A stretch of 30,059 bases of DNA from Eggerthellaceae bacterium. Lineage in GTDB: Bacteria > Actinomycetota > Coriobacteriia > Coriobacteriales > Eggerthellaceae. Position 1 is the first letter of the stretch, and each line of letters begins with the position of its first letter. The translations under genes and the position numbers were made by a program. The notes under the pieces were generated by a model that had not been told where the DNA came from, ran no database searches, and saw only the letters and a program-made list of their open reading frames with translations. Shown in pieces: positions 16,357-24,112 of this stretch. The stretch lies in the NCBI GenBank assembly GCA_003452695.1, contig DMNP01000064.1, forward strand, positions 1,050 through 31,108, in the 5' to 3' direction.

Positions 16357-16386
16357 TTGAAAAATAAATGGTTATGAGAATAATAC
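16357..16386 (+). promoter_or_regulatory. Candidate promoter of the GLUG/ExbB operon
   Basis: TTGAAA (16357-16362) is followed after 18 bases by TAATAC (16381-16386), about 48 bases before the GTG start of the first GLUG gene. The surrounding A/T-rich sequence and the divergent gene on the other side support a promoter. A regulator site could lie in the remaining 100 bp, but I see no convincing dyad. Confidence 0.5.
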
Positions 16387-16433
16387 GTATCTATGAATAG
16401 CACGAGGATTTCGAAGGGGAAAGAAACGCGAAG

Positions 16434-18548
16434 GTGGCTCTGCGCTTCGGTGGAAATAGCGGACGGTCTTTTGGATATGGGCTGAAACAGCTGCCGCAGC
16501 AGAAAAGCTCCGCGAAATTCCTGATTGTGGGGCTGCTTTGCCTTGCCTTGGCGTTCGGGTTGTCTCCGGGGCCAGCGCATGCAGTCGTTCCCAGCAAAGA
16601 CATGTGCGACCTGTCGTGGTACGACGATGCAAAATCGTCGTACGTGCTTTCCACGGCCAGCCAGCTTGCGGGCCTTGCGTACCTGGTGGACGTGGAGCAC
16701 GTCACATTTGCGGGCAAGACCGTGCTGCTGGCAAACGACATCGATCTTTCGGGCATTTGCTCAAACGGGGTGAACTGGCGCCCCATCGGCACCGCCTACA
16801 CGTCCGGCGAATCGTTCCAGGGCACCTTCGATGGCCAGGGCCATACCGTAAGCAACCTGCTCATCGACGACAGCGGCTACTACAACGCTTTGTTCGGCAG
16901 CGTCTCGCACGCAACGATTGCCAACCTTACGGTGTCGGGGGAAGTGCGCGGAAGCGAATACGTTGGCGGCATCGTGTCGATGTGTACCGATTCCGACCTG
17001 ATAAACCTTGTTAACACCTGCACGGTGGATGCCTACACGTATAACGCGGGCACCAATCACGAAGGGCGTGCTGCAGGCGTGGTGTGCTATGTGGCCACGA
17101 GCAACCCGTCTTCGAATCATGTGTTCGAGAACCTGGTCAACCAAGGGGATATCTATGCCACCAGCTACTACACCGCGGGTGTTGTTGGATTTCTGTACAA
17201 CGCAGACGGTTTTTCGACCACGCTTTCGCAATGCGTGAACTACGGCGATGTGAACGTGTTGCCGGCGCGCTACGGGCTGGATGCTGCCAACAGGGCAGTC
17301 GGAGGCGTGCTTGGCTCCACGGCCGGCGATTATGGAACCTACATAGTGGAAGCATGCGCCAACGAGGGCGCGATTGCATCCGACAATTGCATTTCTGTCG
17401 GCGGCGTTGCCGGGTACCTTGGCGGGAACGGGTCGTCCCTGTCGTTTTCGGAGAACAGGGGCGATGTGTCGGGGGCCAATAACGCGGGTGGCGTCGTGGG
17501 ATACCTGGGGTCTGTCGGTGGCAGCGTGCGAAATTCGCTGAACATGGGCGTGGTGCATGGCAACCAGTACGGGGGAGTCGTGGGATCTGCATCGCGCAGT
17601 GGCCAATCGTTGTCCAACAACTTCACGCTGAAGAGCGCCTGCGACGTCGCATACGGCGCGGGTTCGGGCGGCACGAATCGCGGTGCCGCGCGCACGGCGC
17701 AGGCCATGCAGAAGCAGAGCTTTCTGGACCTGGTGAACGAGGGCACCACCAGCTTCTCCATATCATCGTCGATTGCCGGTGGGCTGCCGGTGCTGACATG
17801 GATGTATCCGGGTATAAACCCCGGCCGAGGAGGAGCGGTGGACGATTCCGACGAACCGGAAACCGAAGACGAGCCCAGTGAAGGGGGAAACTCGCGCGAT
17901 GCCGGTGCGGGCGATCAGACCGATTCCAGCTCGCAGGATGGAAGGAGCTCTGGCGCTGGCCGGGAAAGCGAAGGCGACTACCAGAACCCGTCCGGTCCCG
18001 CCGATGATGGCAGCGATAAAGTCGGCGATCCCGCGCGCAACGACAGGCAAGGCGCGACGGGCTCGGTCGACTCGGATGCTGCAGGCGATGCGGGCTCGGT
18101 CGACCCGGATGGCCGGCACTCCGATGAAAGCGCGGGCATTGCGACGGTTGCGCAGGATTCTGGTGGCACCAGTGCCGCTGCCGCCGCTGCCGTTGTCGCG
18201 GCGCCGAGCGGTCTGGACGCGCCCGAAGACATCGAGGTCGTCCCTGATGTGGCAGTCGACAATCCCAATGAAGATGTGGAAGAGCCGGCCGACGACCAAG
18301 TGGCTGCGCCCGAAGACTCCGAGGATGCCCCGCAGGAGCAGGAAGCGGGCAGGGCGATGAAGATGGTGGAGGTGGCCGCCGTTCCCGAACGGCGTGAGCA
18401 GGATGCAGGCGCGGGAGATGCCCTGCCGCTGGCCGCGCGCGTGTCCATGGCGGTGTTGGCGATTGGCTTTCTGGCCGCTGGCTTTGTCTACGAGAACCGG
18501 TCGTTTTCCCAATCGTGCCGCCGTTCGGTCGCATACGTGGGCGCCTGA
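16434..18548 (+). CDS. GLUG-motif surface protein 1 with acidic stalk and C-terminal membrane anchor
   Basis: A 704-residue exported protein. A signal peptide covers about 1-50 (SAKFLIVGLLCLALAFGL, cleavage near AHA). A module shared with the other GLUG proteins follows: SWYDD, ASQLAGLAYL, FAGKTVLLANDIDLSG, WRPIG and FQGTFDGQGHTVSNL (about 60-140). Then come at least six GLUG-type repeats (VGGIVS, AAGVVCY, TAGVVGF, VGGVLGS, VGGVAGY, AGGVVGY, YGGVVGS). Residues about 460-660 are an acidic Ser/Gly/Asp/Ala-rich stalk, and a C-terminal helix (VSMAVLAIGFLAAGFVY) ends in a short basic tail. No LPXTG is seen, so it is anchored by the helix. The start is uncertain: GTG 16434, with AAGGGGA 13 bases upstream; no ATG is available before the signal peptide. 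It heads the operon, followed 30 bp later by ExbB1. Confidence 0.8.
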   Translation: MALRFGGNSGRSFGYGLKQLPQQKSSAKFLIVGLLCLALAFGLSPGPAHAVVPSKDMCDLSWYDDAKSSYVLSTASQLAGLAYLVDVEHVTFAGKTVLLANDIDLSGICSNGVNWRPIGTAYTSGESFQGTFDGQGHTVSNLLIDDSGYYNALFGSVSHATIANLTVSGEVRGSEYVGGIVSMCTDSDLINLVNTCTVDAYTYNAGTNHEGRAAGVVCYVATSNPSSNHVFENLVNQGDIYATSYYTAGVVGFLYNADGFSTTLSQCVNYGDVNVLPARYGLDAANRAVGGVLGSTAGDYGTYIVEACANEGAIASDNCISVGGVAGYLGGNGSSLSFSENRGDVSGANNAGGVVGYLGSVGGSVRNSLNMGVVHGNQYGGVVGSASRSGQSLSNNFTLKSACDVAYGAGSGGTNRGAARTAQAMQKQSFLDLVNEGTTSFSISSSIAGGLPVLTWMYPGINPGRGGAVDDSDEPETEDEPSEGGNSRDAGAGDQTDSSSQDGRSSGAGRESEGDYQNPSGPADDGSDKVGDPARNDRQGATGSVDSDAAGDAGSVDPDGRHSDESAGIATVAQDSGGTSAAAAAAVVAAPSGLDAPEDIEVVPDVAVDNPNEDVEEPADDQVAAPEDSEDAPQEQEAGRAMKMVEVAAVPERREQDAGAGDALPLAARVSMAVLAIGFLAAGFVYENRSFSQSCRRSVAYVGA

Positions 18549-18578
18549 TGCGCATGCGTATCGGAAGGAGCTGATGGA

Positions 18579-19391
18579 ATGGGCGATGTGCTCGTACAAC
18601 TGCAGAATGCGCTGCATGTTATATCGCAGGCCGTTTTGTATCCAGTCATCGTGCTATTGCTGGCTATGGTCTGCTATGCACTGTTCTCCGTTGGGTCGGT
18701 CGTCGTGGAATTCGCGCGAGAGCGCAGGCATTTCACCGTGGTCATCCCAAAATTTCTGCGTGCGATAAAGGAAACGCCGGTGGCGGAGATGCCCGCAACG
18801 ATAGCGCACAGCGGGTTGTTGTTCGAGCAGCGCGATGTGCTGCAGACCGTGTTCGAGAACCGAGATTTGGATGAAGAGGGGCTTTGGGCGCTGGCCAAGC
18901 GGCTGCTCGTCGGCGAGAAGGCGCGCAGGCAGAAGGTGGTTTCTCGCAACGACGCCGTTGCCAAGCTCGCGCCCATGGTGGGCCTTATGGGCACGCTTAT
19001 CCCCCTTGGGCCCGGTATCGTCGCATTTGGGCGGGGAGACGGGACCGTCATGGCGCAAGCCATGCTCGTCGCATTCGATACGACGGTCACCGGGCTTATC
19101 GTGGCGGCTGTTATGTTCGTTATGGCTCGTGTGCGCAAGCGCTGGTATGCGTCGTATCAGGCATCGCTCGAGGCAGCAGTTACCACGCTGCTCGAACGCA
19201 TCGGAAACATGCCCGAAGACCAGCGCAGCACGGGCGGCTCCGACAAGGGTTGGGTTAACGGCCGGGCGCGCACCGCGTCGAATGGCGCACCCGAGCAGCC
19301 AACGGCTTCTGCCGTGCTCGGGTCTGCTCCGGCTTCTTCCCCGGGCGGCTTCGATTCGCCCGTTGCAACAGCGGAGGGCGGCCATGAGTAG
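18579..19391 (+). CDS. MotA/TolQ/ExbB-family proton channel protein (copy 1)
   Basis: A 270-residue inner-membrane protein. Transmembrane helices are near residues 17-42, 128-150 and 160-183. The long cytoplasmic loop lies between the first two (about 45-125), as in ExbB and TolQ. The family core is clear: KLAPMVGLMGTLIPLGPGI (129-147) and MLVAFDTTVTGLI (162-174), ending with RVRKRWY. These proteins form proton-conducting stators with an ExbD/TolR/MotB-type partner. Residues after about 215 are a Ser/Gly/Pro-rich tail lacking in copy 2. A GGAAGGAG site precedes the ATG. The 3' end overlaps the DUF2149-type gene by 8 bp, so the two are made together, and this supports a two-part motor. Confidence 0.87.
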   Translation: MGDVLVQLQNALHVISQAVLYPVIVLLLAMVCYALFSVGSVVVEFARERRHFTVVIPKFLRAIKETPVAEMPATIAHSGLLFEQRDVLQTVFENRDLDEEGLWALAKRLLVGEKARRQKVVSRNDAVAKLAPMVGLMGTLIPLGPGIVAFGRGDGTVMAQAMLVAFDTTVTGLIVAAVMFVMARVRKRWYASYQASLEAAVTTLLERIGNMPEDQRSTGGSDKGWVNGRARTASNGAPEQPTASAVLGSAPASSPGGFDSPVATAEGGHE

Positions 19392-19740
19392 GCATCGCGA
19401 TGTTATGGCCGACAACTTTGCGGTCGACGATGCGGACGACCTGGAAACGGGCGATCCGATGAGCGGCCTTTCCAACTTGGCCGATTGCATGCTGGTGTTG
19501 GCATGCGGGCTGATGATAACCCTTGTCGTGCACTGGAACCTGAACGTTGCCCCGCATTACGAGGTAGTGCAGGAAACGGGCAATCTCGTGGATGTGGAGG
19601 GCAACCCCGAGCTGGCCGTTGCCAGCAACGATCCCGCGCAGGCGGCTGGCGAGAACGTGTACGAGAACATGGGCGTGCTGTACCGGGATACCGATACGGG
19701 CAAATTGTATTACCTGCGCGAATGGGACGAGGAGGAATAG
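19384..19740 (+). CDS. DUF2149-type small membrane protein, ExbD-like (copy 1)
   Basis: A 118-residue protein with one transmembrane helix. About 30 residues lie inside, the helix is ADCMLVLACGLMITLVV (33-49), and roughly 68 residues follow outside. The segment DPMSGLSNLADCMLVLACGL (24-43) is the DUF2149 signature as I remember it. Its D34-x-M-L-V matches the ExbD/TolR helix motif, where the Asp carries the proton. The outer part ends with a conserved NMGVLYRDTDTGKLYYL. It overlaps the end of ExbB1 by 8 bp. I infer an ExbD-like partner of that channel, coupling proton flow to surface proteins. The family has no proven function. Length, topology and gene order are seen; the motor role is inference. 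Confidence 0.8.
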   Translation: MSRHRDVMADNFAVDDADDLETGDPMSGLSNLADCMLVLACGLMITLVVHWNLNVAPHYEVVQETGNLVDVEGNPELAVASNDPAQAAGENVYENMGVLYRDTDTGKLYYLREWDEEE

Positions 19741-19743
19741 CCT

Positions 19744-21111
19744 ATGGCGCGCAAGAAAACCGCCGAGGAGCTAATGCTGGAAGCCGAACTGTCCGCCCAG
19801 AAGGAGCGGGGGTCGCAGTCCGACCGAGGCCAAACGCTATCGGACGCGGAAAGCCGTCCGGTGCCCGATGCGGCCCGCGAAGTTGCCGCAGTGGCCAAGC
19901 GCCGCGTCAATCCAAAGGCGGTCGCAATCGTCGTAGCCGCGATAGCCGTGGTGGCCATAGCTGCCTTCATCGTTTCGCGCATGGTGTTCTCCCATTCGAC
20001 CGACGTATGGGACGGCACGGCCGACACCAGCTGGTATTCCGCGGGTATGACGTCGATGAACATAACCACCGCCGAACAGCTGGCCGGCATGCGCAAGCTC
20101 TGCAACGACGGGACTAGCTTGGAAGGCATTCGCTTCACCTTGGCGCGCAACCTGGACCTGTACGACATTCCCACGAAGCCCATCGGCGACGGGCGCAACA
20201 TGGGCGGCACGTACAACGTGTTCAAGGGAAGCTTCGATGGCGGCGGGCATACGATTTCGGGGATGAACGTGCAAGAGGACACCTGGGACCATGCGGGGCT
20301 GTTCGGCAGCGCGAGCGGCGGGGATATACAGAACCTGACGGTCGAAGGCAAGGTGACCGGCCAGGTGCGCGTTGGCGGCGTGGTCGGCGAGATCGACGGC
20401 GGTTCGCTTGCGAACTGCACGAACCGCTGCAAGGTGGCATCGACGAAAACCGCTACCAGCTATTACCCCGTAACCGCAGACGTGGGCGGCGTGTGCGGCA
20501 TTTGGCTGGGCATCGCCCGGGCCGACGTTACCAGCGCGAAGCTGGAAAACCTGACAAACGAAGGCGACGTGTCGGCGCGTGCGTGCAGCGCAGGCGGCGT
20601 TGTGGGCACGATAGCCAACACCGATGGCTTCACGTTGACCGTGGACAATCTGGTGAACGACGGCGCGGTAACGGTGTACTGCGAAACGGACGAGCGCGAC
20701 GAGGCAGTCGGCGGTGTCGTGGGCGTAATCGGAGTGCATGGAACCGATATCGTGTCGAATCTGGTGAACAATGGGGAAGTGGCGTGCTCGACGGTCCTCT
20801 CGGTGGGCGGCGTCGTAGGGGCGCTTATGCCCTACCAGCGTAGCGCGAAGGAAGAGCCGAAGGGGGAATACGCCGAGGGCATCGAGCTGCGCAAGCTGTC
20901 CAACACGGCCCGCGTGGGTGCGAACGCCGCAGACGAGCGTGCCCATGTGGGCGGCATCGTCGGGTACCTGGAAGACTCCGCAGTCGTGTTCGAGGAATGC
21001 GAGAACACCGGCGAGCTGGCCGCCACCAACGGCAACGCCGATGACATTGCCGCGACGAACGGAGCGGAGGTGTGGGACGCGTGGGAAGACGAACATCCGA
21101 AAACCTGGTAG
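19744..21111 (+). CDS. GLUG-motif protein 2 with N-terminal membrane anchor
   Basis: A 455-residue type II membrane protein. Residues 1-58 are hydrophilic and basic before a single helix (VAIVVAAIAVVAIAAFIV, about 60-77), and the rest is outside. The shared module starts at 93: ADTSWY, AEQLAGM, FTLARNLDL, PIGDG and FKGSFDGGGHTISGM. It is followed by repeats VGGVVGEI, VGGVCGI, AGGVVGTI, VGGVVGVIG, VGGVVGAL and VGGIVGYL, many with paired NLVN/NG and ENTGEL segments. It has no cleavable signal or C-terminal anchor, unlike GLUG1 and GLUG3. This in-out topology with an N-terminal helix is like TonB, which makes it a candidate energy receiver (inference). A GAGGAGG site precedes the ATG 3 bp after the previous stop; its end overlaps GLUG3. 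Confidence 0.82.
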   Translation: MARKKTAEELMLEAELSAQKERGSQSDRGQTLSDAESRPVPDAAREVAAVAKRRVNPKAVAIVVAAIAVVAIAAFIVSRMVFSHSTDVWDGTADTSWYSAGMTSMNITTAEQLAGMRKLCNDGTSLEGIRFTLARNLDLYDIPTKPIGDGRNMGGTYNVFKGSFDGGGHTISGMNVQEDTWDHAGLFGSASGGDIQNLTVEGKVTGQVRVGGVVGEIDGGSLANCTNRCKVASTKTATSYYPVTADVGGVCGIWLGIARADVTSAKLENLTNEGDVSARACSAGGVVGTIANTDGFTLTVDNLVNDGAVTVYCETDERDEAVGGVVGVIGVHGTDIVSNLVNNGEVACSTVLSVGGVVGALMPYQRSAKEEPKGEYAEGIELRKLSNTARVGANAADERAHVGGIVGYLEDSAVVFEECENTGELAATNGNADDIAATNGAEVWDAWEDEHPKTW

Positions 21112-22958
21112 ATGTTGGCGCGCGCGCCCTGAGCGCTCGAGTCGCGTTCGCGCTTGCAACAATCCTCGTGTTGATTACCTCCCTTTCCCTGTCGGGCATG
21201 TATCCAGCAGCAGGCGTCCGCGCATGGGCGGTTCCTGCCATGACCAGCGACGGCGTGTCCTACGACACCGACGACGCGGTGGCCATGAAAGACTATGCGG
21301 CCGACATCTGGGCAAACTTCGCCGACACGTCGTGGTACGACGGGCGCGAGTCCGACACGTCCTATTTCCTGCAGGGGGCCGAGCAGCTGGCCGGCCTGGC
21401 CGTGCTCACCACCAAGCGGGGCGTTACGTTCGAGGGCAAGACGCTGTACCTGGCCGACGACGTGGACCTGGCGGGCCATCAGTGGTTTCCCATCGGGTGC
21501 AACGAGGCCAACTACTGGGGCATGTCGCCGTTCAAGGGGACGTTCGACGGGCGGGGGCATGCCATCCGCAACCTCTATATCGAAAACGCCTACCATGGCC
21601 AGGCGTTGTTCGGCGAGTGCGCCGATGCCACCATCCGCGATTTCACGCTGTACGGCAGCGTGACCACCGGATGGCAGGCGGCGGGCGTCGTCGCGGAAAT
21701 GGGACGCACCACGCTTTCGGGCATAACCAGCTACGTGAACGTGAAGACCTTGTTCAAATCCGGCGACGGGGGCTATTCCAGCACCGCCGGCGGCATCGTG
21801 GCCTACGTCGTGGACACCTACGTCGAACGCAACGGCGCAACGCCATCGCGGTTGGAGAATCTGGTGAACTATGGCACGGTGGAATGCGGGGGCATTACCG
21901 AGCAGGGCGGTGGCGTGGGCGGCATCGCCGGGTCGCTGGGCATCGCCGACGACGACCAGACCATCGTGGTGGCTCAGTGCGAGAACCATGGCGCAATCGT
22001 GGCCGAGGCGTCCAACTATGTAGACATGTACGTGAAGGGCTGCGGCGGCATCGTGGGCTCCACGGCCACGTATGGCAACTACCAGCTAACCGATTGCTCG
22101 AACACCGGCGCCGTATCGTCTGCTAACCTGCCCTCGACGGGCGGCATTGCGGGATCCATATCGGGCCTGGCGTCGTCGGTGGAATACTGCTACAACGCCG
22201 GCAGCGTGCTGGGCTCGTCGCCCGAAGAGGTGGCGTCGGCCGGCGGCATCGTGGGGCGCCACGTGTCGGCCCATACCGGCAAGACCTCCTTCGACGTAAC
22301 GAGTTGCTACAACGTGGGCGATGTGGCGGGCAACGGATCCAACGTCTCGGCCATACTGGGTTCCACGAGCGGTTTCGCCGAGGAATGGGTGGGCGCCAAT
22401 AACGATGGCGGTACCACCGTGCGCAACAACTCCAACTATTATCTCGAGGACAGTGCCAAAGCGTCGAGCCAGACCGGGGTGCTGTTCCAGAACGGCACGA
22501 TAGAGGCCGGGCAGGCGGTTTCGCTGGCCAAGATGAATTCCCGCGAGGTAATAGACCGTCTGAACAGCACTGATTCGGAAAACGACCACTATGTGGCAGG
22601 CGAAAGCTCGCCACGATTGGAGCTGAGGGGCTCAAGCGACGCGGGCCTCGACCAGACGAGCGCCCAGGGCCAGGGAAGCGATTCGGCGGTCTTGGGTCAG
22701 ACGGCCGACGCTTCGCAGAAGGAAACGCACCTGTACGCGCTGCGGACGCAGGCCGCGCCCGACGGCGCCGTAGCCGCCGAGGCAGGCTGGGCACCGGCTG
22801 CATGGCTTGCGGTCATCGCGTTGCTGGCCGTTGTCGGCATCGCGTTGCAGATGGGCGACTACCGACGGCAGACCAGGCCCCTGAGGGCGGTGTGGGCGCC
22901 GGCGCGTCCCGAAGGCGCCAGCGCGCCGATGCGCCGACGGCCGTTTCGCAGGAAGTAG
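21072..22958 (+). CDS. GLUG-motif surface protein 3 with C-terminal membrane anchor
   Basis: A 628-residue exported protein. The signal peptide (about 20-54, VAFALATILVLITSLSLSG, likely cut after AWA) precedes the shared module: FADTSWYDG, AEQLAGLAVL, FEGKTLYLADDVDLAG, WFPIG and FKGTFDGRGHAIRNL. Then come GLUG-type repeats (AAGVVAEM, AGGIVAYV, VGGIAGSL, CGGIVGST, TGGIAGSI, AGGIVGRH) alternating with ENLVNYG, NTGAV and YNVGDV turns. A helix near 573-593 (AWLAVIALLAVVGIALQ) and an Arg-rich cytoplasmic tail anchor it. No LPXTG. GTG 21072 follows GGAGCGGAGG, though GTG 21081 is equally likely; either overlaps the end of GLUG2 by 31-40 bp. It precedes ExbB2 by 64 bp, repeating the GLUG1-ExbB1 order. 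Confidence 0.8.
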   Translation: MGRVGRRTSENLVDVGARALSARVAFALATILVLITSLSLSGMYPAAGVRAWAVPAMTSDGVSYDTDDAVAMKDYAADIWANFADTSWYDGRESDTSYFLQGAEQLAGLAVLTTKRGVTFEGKTLYLADDVDLAGHQWFPIGCNEANYWGMSPFKGTFDGRGHAIRNLYIENAYHGQALFGECADATIRDFTLYGSVTTGWQAAGVVAEMGRTTLSGITSYVNVKTLFKSGDGGYSSTAGGIVAYVVDTYVERNGATPSRLENLVNYGTVECGGITEQGGGVGGIAGSLGIADDDQTIVVAQCENHGAIVAEASNYVDMYVKGCGGIVGSTATYGNYQLTDCSNTGAVSSANLPSTGGIAGSISGLASSVEYCYNAGSVLGSSPEEVASAGGIVGRHVSAHTGKTSFDVTSCYNVGDVAGNGSNVSAILGSTSGFAEEWVGANNDGGTTVRNNSNYYLEDSAKASSQTGVLFQNGTIEAGQAVSLAKMNSREVIDRLNSTDSENDHYVAGESSPRLELRGSSDAGLDQTSAQGQGSDSAVLGQTADASQKETHLYALRTQAAPDGAVAAEAGWAPAAWLAVIALLAVVGIALQMGDYRRQTRPLRAVWAPARPEGASAPMRRRPFRRK

Positions 22959-23022
22959 CGGTCGCGTACCGCATCGAAAAGATTGGCAAACCGGCAATCC
23001 GGGGAAAGGATAGGTCGAGGAC

Positions 23023-23772
23023 ATGGATTTGCTCAGCATTCTGAACGTAATATCGCAGGGGGCGATGTATCCCGTTGTCGTGGTGCTTCTGGTGCTGGTG
23101 GTGATCACCTTCGTGCTGCTGGTCATGACCGTCGTTGAATACTTCACCGAAAGGCGCCGATTCAAGGTGTCGGTGCCGGCGTTCCTGCGACAGATAGAGG
23201 AATCCAGCTGTCAGCAGCTGCCGGGCGCCATCGCGGGTGCCGCGCTGATAAAGCGCCAGAAATTGGCGCTGATGGCGCTGTTCAACGCACGCGATTTGCC
23301 CGAGGAGGCACGGTGGAACACCGCCAAGCGTGCCGTGTTCGAAGCGGGCAAGCGCTACGACCGCATAACCGCCATAGCCGACCTTGCCGCAAAAATTGCA
23401 CCGATGGTGGGCCTGATGGGCACGCTCATCCCGCTCGGTCCGGGTATCGACGCGCTTTCCAAGGGGGACATGGCCCTGCTGGCCCAGTCGCTGCTCGTTG
23501 CCTTCAACACCACGGTGGTCGGGCTTATCACGGCCGTCGTCTGCCTGTGCATTTCCAAGGTGCGCAAGCGCTGGAACGCCGATTACGCCAACGCTCTAGA
23601 GGCCATGCAGGCCACGCTGTTCGACCGGATTGCCGACCTGGAAGAACAAGGCGACCTAGCCTACACGTCCCCCATGGACCTCGTTCCCGCAGGTGCGGGG
23701 CAGGGCGAGAGCGCAGAAAAATGCGATGCGGAAGGACGCGATGCGGAAGGAAGCGGCGATGAGCAAGCGTAG
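23023..23772 (+). CDS. MotA/TolQ/ExbB-family proton channel protein (copy 2)
   Basis: A 249-residue homologue of ExbB1 with the same layout: helix 1 at about 15-40, a cytoplasmic loop with EYFTERRRFKVSVPAFLRQIE, then KIAPMVGLMGTLIPLGPGI (124-142) and LLVAFNTTVVGLITAVV (157-173), ending KVRKRW. The core is nearly identical to copy 1, but the helix-3 position that is Asp167 there is Asn162 here, so the two channels may differ in how they conduct protons. The C-terminal tail is shorter and differs. A GAGGAC site precedes the ATG. The 3' end overlaps the second DUF2149-type gene by 14 bp. Confidence 0.87.
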   Translation: MDLLSILNVISQGAMYPVVVVLLVLVVITFVLLVMTVVEYFTERRRFKVSVPAFLRQIEESSCQQLPGAIAGAALIKRQKLALMALFNARDLPEEARWNTAKRAVFEAGKRYDRITAIADLAAKIAPMVGLMGTLIPLGPGIDALSKGDMALLAQSLLVAFNTTVVGLITAVVCLCISKVRKRWNADYANALEAMQATLFDRIADLEEQGDLAYTSPMDLVPAGAGQGESAEKCDAEGRDAEGSGDEQA

Positions 23773-24112
23773 CAGGGAATTCAGCACCGGGCCGCGGCGC
23801 GACTTCAACGCGTCGGGCTTCGCGAATCCGGTGCCGGTCGACGAGGACGTCGACCCCATGGGCGGCACGAGCAACCTGGTGGATGCCATGCTGGTGTTCG
23901 CGTGCGGGCTGCTGTTGGCCCTGGTCGTGAAATACGACGTGCCGTTGAACGCGGATCTGACGCAGGCTACGCAAACAGGCGACATGACCCAGATCGAAAA
24001 CCCCGATATGCTAACCGATTCCACCGAAGACGGCGGTCGGGGCTACGAGGAAGTGGGCGTAACCTACCGCGACCCCGAAACCGGGCAGCTGTACGTGAAG
24101 GTGGAAGAATGA
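23759..24112 (+). CDS. DUF2149-type small membrane protein, ExbD-like (copy 2)
   Basis: A 117-residue protein with one transmembrane helix (LVDAMLVFACGLLLALVV, 40-57) and an outer part of about 60 residues. The signature DPMGGTSNLVDAMLVFACG (32-50) matches copy 1 and keeps the ExbD-like D42-x-M-L-V. The C-terminal YEEVGVTYRDPETGQLY is also conserved. The start at ATG 23759 lies inside the ExbB2 gene; the longer open frame is only an extension. Its stop overlaps the ATG of the SurA/PrsA-like gene (ATGA). The role as the partner of ExbB2 is inference from position, size and the Asp motif. Confidence 0.8.
   Translation: MSKRSREFSTGPRRDFNASGFANPVPVDEDVDPMGGTSNLVDAMLVFACGLLLALVVKYDVPLNADLTQATQTGDMTQIENPDMLTDSTEDGGRGYEEVGVTYRDPETGQLYVKVEE

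Noticed and set aside
16365..16410. Fur- or DtxR-like box near the GLUG1 promoter
   Set aside because: The sequence is A/T-rich but does not show the expected dyad in either known arrangement.
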